Below, piece by piece: positions 25,337-33,748 of a DNA stretch of 64,000 nt. Numbering within the stretch: position 1 is the first letter of the stretch; each line of letters opens with the position of its first letter. This stretch comes from DMER64 sp964542305. Its GTDB lineage: Bacteria > Bacteroidota > Bacteroidia > Bacteroidales > UBA932. The notes below the pieces were generated by a model. The model was not told the DNA's origin, searched no databases, and saw nothing but the letters and a program-made list of their open reading frames with translations. The position numbers and the translations under genes were made by a program. Location of the stretch: NCBI GenBank assembly GCA_964542305.1, contig CAZITX010000005.1, positions 57,684 to 121,683 of the forward strand. Direction: 5' to 3'.

Positions 25337-26850
25337 TTAACCATAGACAACATGGTAATCATGGATATGAGGCATACTACAACAAATACCGTCCAGGTAG
25401 CCCACAAGGGAATATGTGAATACATCAGGCCTCCTATGAACAGCAACTGATTTCCTACAGCGGTTGCGGCAAGCCATCCTCCTTGCATCAATCCCTGCAT
25501 GTGAGGCGGGGCAACCTTGGAGACGAATGACAACCCCAGCGGGCTGATAAACAACTCGGCAACAGTCAATACAAAATAAGTTGATATTAAGATAAAAGGT
25601 CCAACTTTGGCAGATTGTTCCAGCCCTCCAGCTGCCTTGACGTCACTGAAAAGAGGCAGATCGATGGATGCAAAAGTCATGATCAGGTAAGCGGCAGCGG
25701 CAATACCCATACCAATGGCGATCTTTTTTGGGGTGGAAGGTTCCATGCCTTTTTTGTTCAGCCAGGAGAAGAACGGTACTATCAAGAGGGTCAGCAATAC
25801 CACAAACAAAGGATTTACGGATTGGAACATTTCTGCTCCTACTATACGGGTAAATCCCAGGTTGATGTCTATCATGCTCAGGTCTGTGTAATCACGTGCA
25901 AAGAAAGTCAACGAGAGGCCGTTCTGGTGGAATGAAAACCAGAAAAAGATAACGATTCCGAATACGGCAAACAACGCCAATAAACGACGTTTTACTTCGG
26001 CCACATCCATTTTGGTAACTTTGGCTTCCGGATTCTCCTCTGTGGCAATACCGTCTTTTTTGACGTCCGGCAACCTGCTTTTTGTCAACAGGAAGATCAC
26101 CAGGGATATGATCATGGCACCAACGGCAACAAAAAATGCGTAATGGAAACCGGTGTTGAATACGTCCAGATACCGATCTGCAAAAGCAGCCAGGTCGGCC
26201 ACAGGAGCCTGGTTGGCTTCAGAAGCAGCCATGGCAAATTTTTCCATAGCTTCACCGGTAAGTTCATTGGCACGGAATTGATGACACAGGGCCGGTAGTT
26301 CAGAGTTGTAAACCAGGCCGTGTGATTGCAACCACCAGTTTCTGACAGCAATTGCAAAGAAAGGAGCGAAGATGGCACCGATATTGATGAACATGTAGAA
26401 GATCTGAAATCCGGTGTCCCTTTTAGCGGAAAATTTTGAATTGTCATACATCTGTCCTACTACAGCCTGCAGATTCCCTTTGAATAAGCCGTTCCCGAAA
26501 GCAATGATAAAGAGTCCCACACAGGTGAGTGCAAGATAAAGACCCAGGTTGGGAACCGGTGTTTGGGTTGGAAATCCAATTATAAGGTATCCGACGGTCA
26601 TCATTACGATACCCGTCAAAATGGTTCCCTTATAATTCTTTGTTTTATCGGCAATGATACCCCCTACAAGGGCCAATACGTAAATGAGGGCATAAAAGAT
26701 GGCATAGATGACCCCGGTTGTTGTTTCGTTGAGGCCGAATTTGGCCGATAAAAACAGCGACAGAATAGCCATCATTGTGTAAAAGCCAAAGCGTTCGCCC
26801 ATGTTGGCAAGCGCAGCGGCAATCAGTCCTTTGGGTTGTCCTTTGAACAT
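25312..26850 (-). CDS. POT/PTR family proton-coupled peptide transporter
   Basis: This 512-residue major facilitator protein imports di- and tripeptides with protons. The N-terminal helix carries the family motif region LANMGERFGFYTMMAILSLFL, with the ExxER-like residues needed for proton coupling. The second PTR signature region appears as FYMFINIGAIFAPF. About 12-14 helices are evident, with a soluble insert near residues 205-255. The ATG at 26850 is chosen because the upstream extension runs through the promoter. It heads a minus-strand operon with the DMT and ABC fusion genes. Together with OPT, PepT and PepD in this window it points to peptide use. Confidence 0.93.
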   Translation of the reverse strand: MFKGQPKGLIAAALANMGERFGFYTMMAILSLFLSAKFGLNETTTGVIYAIFYALIYVLALVGGIIADKTKNYKGTILTGIVMMTVGYLIIGFPTQTPVPNLGLYLALTCVGLFIIAFGNGLFKGNLQAVVGQMYDNSKFSAKRDTGFQIFYMFINIGAIFAPFFAIAVRNWWLQSHGLVYNSELPALCHQFRANELTGEAMEKFAMAASEANQAPVADLAAFADRYLDVFNTGFHYAFFVAVGAMIISLVIFLLTKSRLPDVKKDGIATEENPEAKVTKMDVAEVKRRLLALFAVFGIVIFFWFSFHQNGLSLTFFARDYTDLSMIDINLGFTRIVGAEMFQSVNPLFVVLLTLLIVPFFSWLNKKGMEPSTPKKIAIGMGIAAAAYLIMTFASIDLPLFSDVKAAGGLEQSAKVGPFILISTYFVLTVAELFISPLGLSFVSKVAPPHMQGLMQGGWLAATAVGNQLLFIGGLMYSHIPLWATWTVFVVVCLISMITMLSMVKWLERVAK

Positions 26851-26882
26851 AGTGGTTTGGGTGTTTTTGAGTTTATATCCGG

Positions 26883-26890
26883 CAAAAATA
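26883..26890 (-). promoter_or_regulatory. -7 box of the POT transporter operon
   Basis: The minus strand reads TATTTTTG, an exact TAnnTTTG match, 32 bases before the ATG at 26850. It rules out the upstream ATG at 26928. Confidence 0.65.
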
Positions 26891-26902
26891 CGATAATTTT
26901 GG

Positions 26903-26910
26903 TAACTTTG
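26903..26910 (+). promoter_or_regulatory. -7 box of the acyltransferase gene
   Basis: The plus strand reads TAACTTTG followed by 7 bases and the ATG at 26918. It is divergent from the POT promoter. Confidence 0.7.
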
Positions 26911-26917
26911 TCTGCTT

Positions 26918-27826
26918 ATGAAGGCCATATTTTCGCAGATTTGTTTTTTAGTTGTTTATACAACAATCTGTCTGTTCAGTTTTTTGCCTTTGCGCCTATT
27001 ATACGGCCTTTCGTTCATTTTTTTTGTATTGCCCATGAGGTTGGGCGGTTACCGCAAAGCGGTCGTTACTATCAATATGGCCCGGTCTTTCCCGACAAAA
27101 TCCTACGGAGAAATCCAACGCATGGTGAGGGAGTTTTACCGGTACCTGGGAAGGTTGTTTGCCGAGTCCATTTGGCTCTTTACCGCATCCGGAAAAAGCG
27201 TGCTCAAGCGTTTTTCCATTGAAAACTGCAGGGTGCTGGAAAGCCTCCGCGAAAAAGGAAAGAGTGTGGTAGTCATGCTTCCTCATATGGGGAACTGGGA
27301 ATTTTTAAGGGCCTGCAGTTGTCCTGAACGGAAAACCGTTTGCGGGTATGATGTGCAACAACTCCATATGGTTTACCAGCGTGTGAATTCCCCGTTGTTT
27401 GACAAATTGATGTATACCCTCAGGAACCGCTATAAAACAGGATGGAAGATCCTTGAAAGCAAGAGCGTGGCAAGGTATATGGCAAAGCACCGGGAGACCC
27501 CCGGGGTCTATGCCATGATTAGCGATCAGTGTCCCGGCCCTGCAGGAAAAAATGTTTCCGGGTTTTTTTTGAATCAGCCTACTCTTATGATTGAAGGGCC
27601 GGAAGCCCTGGCACGTAAATTCGGGATGGCTGTTGTGTATGGGGTTTTAAAACAAACAGACAAAGGCCGGTATGCATTACATTTCTCGCTGATCACGGAA
27701 AATGCAGTTGAAACGGAAACAGGGGAGGTCAGCAGGAAATTTGCCGGGTTACTGGAAAAGGATATTGAACGGACACCTCACCTGTGGCTGTGGAGCCACA
27801 AACGATGGAAAAGGACACCTTCATGA
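26918..27826 (+). CDS. LpxL/HtrB-like lysophospholipid acyltransferase
   Basis: This 302-residue membrane-bound acyltransferase is of the lipid A biosynthesis type. It has an N-terminal anchor (about 8-40) and the catalytic HX4E motif in LPHMGNWEF (H123, E128). Downstream it has a YAMISDQCPGPAGKN segment matching the family's conserved DQ-x-P region. It would transfer a fatty acyl chain to a lipid A precursor (a secondary acylation) or to another lysolipid at the inner face of the cytoplasmic membrane. No other lipid A gene is adjacent. Start supported by the -7 box 7 bases upstream. Confidence 0.9.
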   Translation: MKAIFSQICFLVVYTTICLFSFLPLRLLYGLSFIFFVLPMRLGGYRKAVVTINMARSFPTKSYGEIQRMVREFYRYLGRLFAESIWLFTASGKSVLKRFSIENCRVLESLREKGKSVVVMLPHMGNWEFLRACSCPERKTVCGYDVQQLHMVYQRVNSPLFDKLMYTLRNRYKTGWKILESKSVARYMAKHRETPGVYAMISDQCPGPAGKNVSGFFLNQPTLMIEGPEALARKFGMAVVYGVLKQTDKGRYALHFSLITENAVETETGEVSRKFAGLLEKDIERTPHLWLWSHKRWKRTPS

Positions 27827-27864
27827 AAGGCTTGATATTTGCATAAGATTAAAAAACTTAGGAT

Positions 27865-28914
27865 ATGAAAAAACTTGTGATCTTATTGTTGGCTTTAAGT
27901 CTTTGGATACCAATCCAGGGACAGCCCGTGACCGAAGGACAACAGATCCCCCAGGGGGCTGTCGTTTACAGTCTTCCGAGGACATGTATAAGAATAGTGG
28001 CCGAAGCTCACTATACACAGTTTGTCCCCGGTCCCTACGCGCGTTATGCCCGGAAATTCCTGGGAATAGATGCCGGGCAGAACCGGACGACTACGTACGA
28101 GCTGTCGCGTATAGAAATGACTCCTATGCTTGAAACTGATCCGCATCAGCTTTATATGGCACAATTGACCAAAGAAAATCCGGAACCCTGGTTTTTACAA
28201 CTTACATCCCAGGGGCTTGTTCTGCTTGCCGATGCTTACCGCGCAAAAGAAACCAAATGGAGGTTTCCCGCCCCGGACGGACCCGGAGATGTTTCAGATG
28301 CCGGGATTATTGAGAACCTGAAAGAAGAACGCACTACTTTATATCGGTCGCAGGTTGAAGGACGCGAGGTGTCTGCTATTCCCGTTCAGCAAACACAATT
28401 GGTTGAAAAAACACCGGAACAGAGAGCCGAGGAAGCTGCCCGGAAAATATTCCGGTTGCGGGATATGCGTTATGCCATCATAACCGGTGATACGGATGCT
28501 ATTTACAGCGGAGAAGCCATGGGTGCTGCCGTAGATGAAATGAGGCGTATGGAAGAAGAATACCTGAGGCTGTTTTTAGGAGAAACAACCACAGGCAAAA
28601 CACATATTTCAACAGATGTACTTCCCGATCAGGAGCAAACCCGTTACGTAGCATTCCGTTTTTCTGAAACCGGAGGTTTGTTGCCTGCCGATAATGTGGG
28701 CGGGCGACCCATTATCCTGGAAATTGATGTAACAGGAGATGAGGCGTTCCCCAGGATAATTGCCGATGAAAGCAAGATGCGCTCGGGAACAAGGCTCTTC
28801 TACCGTCAACCGGTTATCACGATGGTACGCCTGACAGACGGGCAAAAAGAATTGTTGCAGGCACGGATCCCTGTATATCAGAAAGGTCCTGTATTGAATT
28901 TTATTATTAATTAA
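27865..28914 (+). CDS. Secreted DUF4831 family protein
   Basis: This 349-residue protein has a signal peptide (about 1-19, ending IQGQ). Its body matches the Bacteroidetes DUF4831 family: GAVVYSLPRTCIRIVAEA, then PGPYARYARKFLGI, then QRAEEAARKIFRLRDMRYAIITGD. The family is extracytoplasmic and uncharacterised. It follows the acyltransferase gene by 38 bases and precedes pepD by 10 bases, so it probably shares their transcript. No catalytic residues can be proposed. Confidence 0.85.
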   Translation: MKKLVILLLALSLWIPIQGQPVTEGQQIPQGAVVYSLPRTCIRIVAEAHYTQFVPGPYARYARKFLGIDAGQNRTTTYELSRIEMTPMLETDPHQLYMAQLTKENPEPWFLQLTSQGLVLLADAYRAKETKWRFPAPDGPGDVSDAGIIENLKEERTTLYRSQVEGREVSAIPVQQTQLVEKTPEQRAEEAARKIFRLRDMRYAIITGDTDAIYSGEAMGAAVDEMRRMEEEYLRLFLGETTTGKTHISTDVLPDQEQTRYVAFRFSETGGLLPADNVGGRPIILEIDVTGDEAFPRIIADESKMRSGTRLFYRQPVITMVRLTDGQKELLQARIPVYQKGPVLNFIIN

Positions 28915-28924
28915 AAAATATTTT

Positions 28925-30379
28925 ATGGACATTATTGATCTTAACCCGAAAAGAGTCTGGAAACACTTTTATTCATTAACCCGCATACCGCGTCCTTCTA
29001 AAAAAGAAGAAAAAATTCGCGCCTTCCTGGCTGAATACGGTAAAAAACTGGGGCTGGAAACCATTGTAGACGAAATAGGGAATGTCATTATCCGCAAACC
29101 CGCCACTCCCGGGATGGAAAACCGGAAGGGCATCATATTGCAGGCACATATGGATATGGTCCCTCAAAAAAATAACGCCACCCAACATGATTTTGAAAAA
29201 GACCCCATCATTCCCCGTATAGAGGGAGAATGGGTATATGCAACAGGAACGACACTGGGAGCCGATAACGGAATGGGTGTAGCTGCCGCTATGGCCGTTT
29301 TGGAAGCGGATGATTTGCAGCATGGCCCCGTGGAAGTACTGATCACAACCGATGAAGAAACCGGCATGACAGGTGCCAGGGGGCTTAAATCCGGCGTGCT
29401 GAAAGGCGATATTTTGCTAAACCTGGACTCGGAAGATGAAGGAGAGCTTTATGTAGGCTGTGCAGGAGGAGAAGACGGTTCTTTTGAAATGGGATACGAT
29501 CCCGGACCGGTACCGGCAGGATGGGAAGCAGCCCATATTAATGTCACAGGTCTGAAAGGTGGCCATTCCGGAATGGACATCATACTGGGACGCGGGAATG
29601 CCAACAAGATCATGGTTCGCATTCTTTACTATTTGATGGAAAAATCGGACTTAGTGGTTGCTTCCGTGGAAGGAGGTAATCTGCGTAATGCCATACCCCG
29701 TGAAGCTGATGCAATCATATGTTATAATCCGGTGAATAAAGACCGGATTAAAACATTGACGGACGAAATGGCCGGCATCATTGCTACGGAATTGAAATTG
29801 GTGGATCCGGGACTGGAAGTCACCCTGACTCCTTGTGACACACCTGAGAATATTGTTCCACAGGAGGTAGCCCTTAAGATTATCCGAGCCGTGTATGCAG
29901 CGCCCAACGGCGTATGGGCCATGAGTAACTCTATGCCCGGATTGGTGGAAACATCCTCCAATATGGCCATTTTTAAAGCCAAAGAAGGACAGGTGGCCGT
30001 TCATTGCTTGATTCGCAGCCTGGTGGATACGGCAAAAGAAGATATGGGAACCGCATTGTCCTGTTGTTTTACCAATATTGGAGCCCGTGCCACTTTTTCC
30101 GGTTCTTACCCCGGGTGGAAACCCAATATGGACTCGCCCATCTTGCAGATCATGCTGGACACCTACAAAGAAATGTTCGGGCAGGAAGCAAAAGTAAAAG
30201 CCATTCATGCGGGACTGGAATGCGGAATACTTGGAGGTACTTATCCCCGGTGGGATATGATTTCTTTCGGACCCACACTCCGTTCTCCTCATTCTCCCGA
30301 TGAACGGTGCCTGATCCCTACCGTACAGAAATTCTGGGATTTGCTGGTTAAGACACTAGAAAATGCTCCCGTTAAATAA
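28925..30379 (+). CDS. pepD: Aminoacyl-histidine dipeptidase (M20C)
   Basis: PepD hydrolyses Xaa-His and related dipeptides in the cytoplasm using two zinc ions. The 484-residue length is typical. The metal-site motifs of M20C are present: LQAHMDMVPQ near residue 76, GADNGMGVA near 119, TTDEETGMTGARGL near 146, LNLDSEDEGEL near 172 and GGHSGMDI in the dimerisation region. A C-terminal HAGLECGILGG supplies the last ligand area. It follows the DUF4831 gene by 10 bases. It fits the peptide-using character of the window (POT, OPT, PepT). Confidence 0.94.
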   Translation: MDIIDLNPKRVWKHFYSLTRIPRPSKKEEKIRAFLAEYGKKLGLETIVDEIGNVIIRKPATPGMENRKGIILQAHMDMVPQKNNATQHDFEKDPIIPRIEGEWVYATGTTLGADNGMGVAAAMAVLEADDLQHGPVEVLITTDEETGMTGARGLKSGVLKGDILLNLDSEDEGELYVGCAGGEDGSFEMGYDPGPVPAGWEAAHINVTGLKGGHSGMDIILGRGNANKIMVRILYYLMEKSDLVVASVEGGNLRNAIPREADAIICYNPVNKDRIKTLTDEMAGIIATELKLVDPGLEVTLTPCDTPENIVPQEVALKIIRAVYAAPNGVWAMSNSMPGLVETSSNMAIFKAKEGQVAVHCLIRSLVDTAKEDMGTALSCCFTNIGARATFSGSYPGWKPNMDSPILQIMLDTYKEMFGQEAKVKAIHAGLECGILGGTYPRWDMISFGPTLRSPHSPDERCLIPTVQKFWDLLVKTLENAPVK

Positions 30380-30406
30380 ACGGATGTAGAATACCTTTAA
30401 AAAAAA

Positions 30407-30437
30407 TTTGCCGGGCTGCAGGAATTTCCTATCTTTG
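30407..30437 (+). promoter_or_regulatory. Full -33/-7 promoter of rpsF-rpsR-rplI
   Basis: TTTG at 30407-30410 and TATCTTTG at 30430-30437 are separated by exactly 19 bases, matching the Bacteroidetes TTTG-N19-TAnnTTTG consensus. The sequence continues CAGCCC, the same as the promoter of the 23S rRNA gene at 63265-63295. Confidence 0.88.
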
Positions 30438-30472
30438 CAGCCCTTTTACAATTTAAATAATAAACAATCACT

Positions 30473-30892
30473 ATGTTAAAACAGTACGAAACCGTTTTCA
30501 TTTTAACTCCCGTTTTGTCTGAAGTTCAGATGAAGGAAGCGGTTGCCAAATTTCGTGATCTGATAGTAGCCAACCAAGGCGAGGTAGTTTACGAAGAGGA
30601 TTGGGGGCTGAAAAAACTGGCGTACCCCATCCAGAAAAAAACCACCGGGTTTTATCACCTTTTAGGATTCAAAGCGGACCCTGATTTCATTGCAAAACTG
30701 GAACTTCAGTACCGCAGGGATGAGCGCGTGATCCGGTACCTTACTTTCGCAATGGACAAACATGCCATTGCTTATGCTGAAAAGAAACACGGCCCTGCCA
30801 AGGAAGCTGTTCCCGTAAAGGAAGAAAAACCGGCTCCCAAACCTAAGAAACCGGTCGTGGATGATGAAATTGATATTGAAGAGGAGGACTAG
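30473..30892 (+). CDS. rpsF: 30S ribosomal protein S6
   Basis: S6 is a small-subunit protein that binds with S18 to the platform. The 139-residue sequence has the conserved core (YETVFILTPVLSE, GLKKLAYPIQKKTTGFYHLL, RRDERVIRYLTF). It then carries a charged C-terminal tail (about 105-139, rich in Lys, Pro, Glu and Asp) that is longer than in E. coli but usual in Bacteroidetes. It heads the rpsF-rpsR-rplI operon, whose strong promoter lies 35 bases upstream. No ssb gene lies between rpsF and rpsR, unlike in Firmicutes. Confidence 0.97.
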   Translation: MLKQYETVFILTPVLSEVQMKEAVAKFRDLIVANQGEVVYEEDWGLKKLAYPIQKKTTGFYHLLGFKADPDFIAKLELQYRRDERVIRYLTFAMDKHAIAYAEKKHGPAKEAVPVKEEKPAPKPKKPVVDDEIDIEEED

Positions 30893-30895
30893 AAT

Positions 30896-31162
30896 ATGGC
30901 AAATAATAATGAAATACGTTTTTTGAACCCTCCCACAGTTGAGGTAAAAAAGAAAAAATACTGCCGTTTTAAAAAAGCAGGTATCAAATACATTGATTAC
31001 AAAGATCCCGAATTTCTGAAACGGTTTTTGAATGAGCAAGGCAAGATCCTGCCCCGCAGGCTTACCGGTACTTCTTTGAAATACCAGCGTAAAGTGGCTC
31101 AGGCCGTAAAACGTGCCCGTCATCTGGCTTTACTGCCCTACGTTACCGATTTACTAAAATAA
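30896..31162 (+). CDS. rpsR: 30S ribosomal protein S18
   Basis: S18 partners S6 on the 30S platform. The 88-residue protein shows the family core CRFKKAGIKYIDYKDPEFLKRF and ILPRRLTGTSLKYQRKVAQA. It starts 3 bases after rpsF stops. The end of rpsF contains GAGGAGG about 10 bases upstream of the ATG, which might act as a ribosome-binding site, though it also encodes the Glu-rich tail of S6. Zinc-binding cysteines are absent except one Cys near residue 22. Confidence 0.97.
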   Translation: MANNNEIRFLNPPTVEVKKKKYCRFKKAGIKYIDYKDPEFLKRFLNEQGKILPRRLTGTSLKYQRKVAQAVKRARHLALLPYVTDLLK

Positions 31163-31167
31163 GGAGG
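31161..31167 (+). promoter_or_regulatory. Shine-Dalgarno sequence for rplI
   Basis: AAGGAGG overlaps the rpsR stop codon and lies 9 bases before the rplI ATG. It is one of few clear Shine-Dalgarno sites in the window, together with those of rnfG and rnfE. Confidence 0.7.
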
Positions 31168-31176
31168 AAAGAGGTC

Positions 31177-31629
31177 ATGGAAATTATTTTAAAGCAAGAT
31201 GTGATCAATCTGGGACATAAGGACGACATCGTTAATGTTCGCAACGGGTATGCCACCAACTACCTTATACCCCAGGGAATGGCTGTAATGGCCACATCCT
31301 CTGCCAAAAAAATGCACGAAGAAAACATGCGTCAGCGTGCCCATAAAGAAGCCGCTATCCGTGAAGAGGCGCAGGCTTTGGCTGCAAAACTGGCGGACAT
31401 ACAGGTTAAGGTTACTACTAAAGTGAGCAGCAACGGAAAAGTTTTTGGCTCGGTCAACAACATTCAGGTTGCAGAAGCTTTGGCAGCCCAGGGCCTGGAA
31501 GTAGACAGACGCAATATTTCGTTTCCCGGCGGAGAAGCCCTTAAAGAAGTGGGTGTTCACGATGCCCTGGTTAAGATCTACCGCGATATAACAGCTACCG
31601 TAAAGGTAGAAGTAGCAGGAGAAGAATAA
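31177..31629 (+). CDS. rplI: 50S ribosomal protein L9
   Basis: L9 binds 23S rRNA near the L1 stalk and helps maintain reading-frame fidelity. The 150-residue protein has the N-terminal rRNA-binding domain (MEIILKQDVINLGHKDDIVNVRNGYATNYLIP), a long connecting helix (about 42-74) and the C-terminal domain (KVFGSVNNIQVAEAL). It ends the operon; an intrinsic terminator follows about 20 bases after the stop codon. Confidence 0.97.
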   Translation: MEIILKQDVINLGHKDDIVNVRNGYATNYLIPQGMAVMATSSAKKMHEENMRQRAHKEAAIREEAQALAAKLADIQVKVTTKVSSNGKVFGSVNNIQVAEALAAQGLEVDRRNISFPGGEALKEVGVHDALVKIYRDITATVKVEVAGEE

Positions 31630-31650
31630 ATTGAGTTTTGAGTTGAGAAG

Positions 31651-31675
31651 AAACCCGGTTTAACCGGGTTTTTTT
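31651..31675 (+). terminator. Intrinsic terminator after rplI
   Basis: AAACCCGGTT TAACCGGGTTT forms a GC-rich hairpin (AACCCGGTT paired with AACCGGGTT) followed directly by a run of T. It separates the ribosomal protein operon from glyA and is the only convincing intrinsic terminator I found in the window. Confidence 0.88.
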
Positions 31676-31704
31676 GTATCTTTACTGATTAAAAAATTTT
31701 TGAT

Positions 31705-32985
31705 ATGAAACAGGATATAGCTCTTTTTGATCTGATCAGAAAGGAGGAAAACCGTCAGTCTAACGGGATTGAATTAATTGCTTCCGAAAATTTTGTTAGT
31801 CCCCAGGTTTTAAAAGCCATGGGCTCCGTACTAACAAACAAATATGCGGAAGGGTACCCCGGAGCCAGGTATTACGGGGGATGCGAAGTAGTAGACAAAT
31901 CCGAACAGTTGTGCATAGACAGGATCTGTGAATTGTTCGGTGCCGAGTATGCCAATGTGCAACCCCATTCAGGAGCGCAGGCAAATATGGCTGTATTCCT
32001 TGCTTGTCTCAAACCCGGAGATACGTTTATGGGACTTGATCTGGCCCATGGCGGACATTTGACCCACGGTTCACCCGTTAATTTTTCCGGGATCCTGTAT
32101 AATCCAGTCGCTTATAAACTTGATCCGCAGACCGGTGTTATAGATTATGATGATATGGAACGGCTTGCCCTGGAGCATCAACCAAAAATGATCATTGGCG
32201 GAGGTTCTGCTTATTCCAGGGAATGGGATTACAAACGCATGCGTGAGATTGCCGATAAAGTGGGAGCTATCTTTATGGTAGACATGGCTCATCCGGCCGG
32301 GCTGATAGCAGCCGGACTGCTGGACAATCCTTTACCATACGCACATATTGTTACTTCAACTACTCACAAAACCCTTAGGGGACCGCGGGGAGGGATCGTT
32401 CTGATAGGTAAAGATTTTGAGAATCCGTGGGGAATTACCACTCCTAAAGGCGAGATAAAAAAGATGTCTGCCATGATCAATTCCAGTGTTTTCCCCGGTG
32501 TTCAGGGAGGTCCGCTGGAACACGTGATAGCCGGGAAAGCCGTAGCTTTCTTTGAAGCACTGCAACCTGAATTCAAGGAATACCAGATCCAGGTTCAAAA
32601 GAATGCCCAGGCATTGGGTGCAGCCTTCACCAAAAAGAATTACACAATTGTTTCCGGAGGGACGGATAACCACCTGTTGTTGATAGATCTGCGTTCGAAA
32701 TTCCCCGATCTGACCGGAAAGGAAGCCGAGAATACCCTGGTGAAGGCAGATATTACCGTAAACAAAAACATGGTTCCGTACGATTCCCGTTCCCCGTTCA
32801 AAACTTCCGGCATACGTGTGGGTTCACCCGCAGTGACTACACGCGGGTTAAAAGAACATGACATGGAGACTATCGTAACGCTGATTGATGAAGTGTTGTC
32901 TCATGTTGATGATCAGACCGTTATTGAACGTGTGAAAAAACGCGTAAAAGAATTAATGGGCGGGTTACCACTGTACGCCTGGTAA
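31705..32985 (+). CDS. glyA: Serine hydroxymethyltransferase
   Basis: GlyA interconverts serine and glycine with transfer of a one-carbon unit to tetrahydrofolate, feeding MetF and MetH encoded later in this window. The 426-residue protein has the expected motifs: ELIASENFVSPQVL, YAEGYPGARYYGG, HSGAQANMAVF, and the pyridoxal-phosphate lysine K222 in TTHKTLRGPRGG. It lies 75 bases after rplI, past the terminator, so it should have its own promoter. The best candidate is a TATCTTTA near 31677-31684, one mismatch from consensus and overlapping the T tract. Confidence 0.97.
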   Translation: MKQDIALFDLIRKEENRQSNGIELIASENFVSPQVLKAMGSVLTNKYAEGYPGARYYGGCEVVDKSEQLCIDRICELFGAEYANVQPHSGAQANMAVFLACLKPGDTFMGLDLAHGGHLTHGSPVNFSGILYNPVAYKLDPQTGVIDYDDMERLALEHQPKMIIGGGSAYSREWDYKRMREIADKVGAIFMVDMAHPAGLIAAGLLDNPLPYAHIVTSTTHKTLRGPRGGIVLIGKDFENPWGITTPKGEIKKMSAMINSSVFPGVQGGPLEHVIAGKAVAFFEALQPEFKEYQIQVQKNAQALGAAFTKKNYTIVSGGTDNHLLLIDLRSKFPDLTGKEAENTLVKADITVNKNMVPYDSRSPFKTSGIRVGSPAVTTRGLKEHDMETIVTLIDEVLSHVDDQTVIERVKKRVKELMGGLPLYAW

Positions 32986-32995
32986 TCATAAAAAA

Positions 32996-33748
32996 ATGAA
33001 AATAAAATTTACTGTAGCCCTGATTGCAGCAACGATTTTGTTGCCGCAAGCTATTATTGCGCAAAATGCCACACGGGGCGTGGTAGAAGCCGTCATCGGT
33101 TCTGACTTGAACAGTGTTCTGCCTGATGATGTAGTCTATATGTATCCTGAATTCCAGAAGGGGACCATATTGTTTTCTGACAGGAGTAGTGCTGAAGGAA
33201 CAGTCAATCTTTATCTTATCGGATCCCAGGTTCATTTTATCGCACCCGGCGGGGATACGCTGGTGATGAAAGATCAGGATAAAGCCAGGTTGTTATCCGT
33301 TGGCAAGGACACGTATATACGTCATGACAGATCCTGGGTAAGGATCATTTCCGTACAAGAGGAGTTGGCATTAGGAATTCGTTCAACCGTTAATTTTGAA
33401 CAGGCACAAAAGATAGGTGCCTATGGTATGACTGATGCCACATCATCCATTTCTTCAGTAGACAGAATAAGTGATATTCAGAATCAGCCGACAGCTTCAG
33501 GTGCCTTTGGAAACGCCTATGGATCTACCAGCAGCGCATATCTGAAATCTTTAAGGAATATTCCGTATACCTTGACTCACGATGTGCTGCTCTATGATGG
33601 CGAAAAGCTTTACACCCCCAGCAGAAGAAACTTCACCAAATTTTTTCCGGGTAAAAAAGATCTGATAAAAAAATACGTTAAGGACAATAAACTGGACTTA
33701 AACAAAGCCCAGGACGCCCTTAAATTATTCAACTTCCTGAGTCTCTGA
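32996..33748 (+). CDS. Secreted protein of unknown function
   Basis: This 250-residue protein has a signal peptide (about 1-22, ending AIIAQ). The body has a beta-rich first half (MYPEFQKGTILFSDRSSAEGTVNLYLIGSQVHF) and a serine/alanine-rich middle. The C-terminus is basic and helical (KKDLIKKYVKDNKLDLNKAQDALKLF), resembling ends of other exported Bacteroidetes proteins of unknown role. It starts 10 bases after glyA and overlaps the convergent OstA-like gene by 24 bases. No family is recognised. Confidence 0.75.
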   Translation: MKIKFTVALIAATILLPQAIIAQNATRGVVEAVIGSDLNSVLPDDVVYMYPEFQKGTILFSDRSSAEGTVNLYLIGSQVHFIAPGGDTLVMKDQDKARLLSVGKDTYIRHDRSWVRIISVQEELALGIRSTVNFEQAQKIGAYGMTDATSSISSVDRISDIQNQPTASGAFGNAYGSTSSAYLKSLRNIPYTLTHDVLLYDGEKLYTPSRRNFTKFFPGKKDLIKKYVKDNKLDLNKAQDALKLFNFLSL

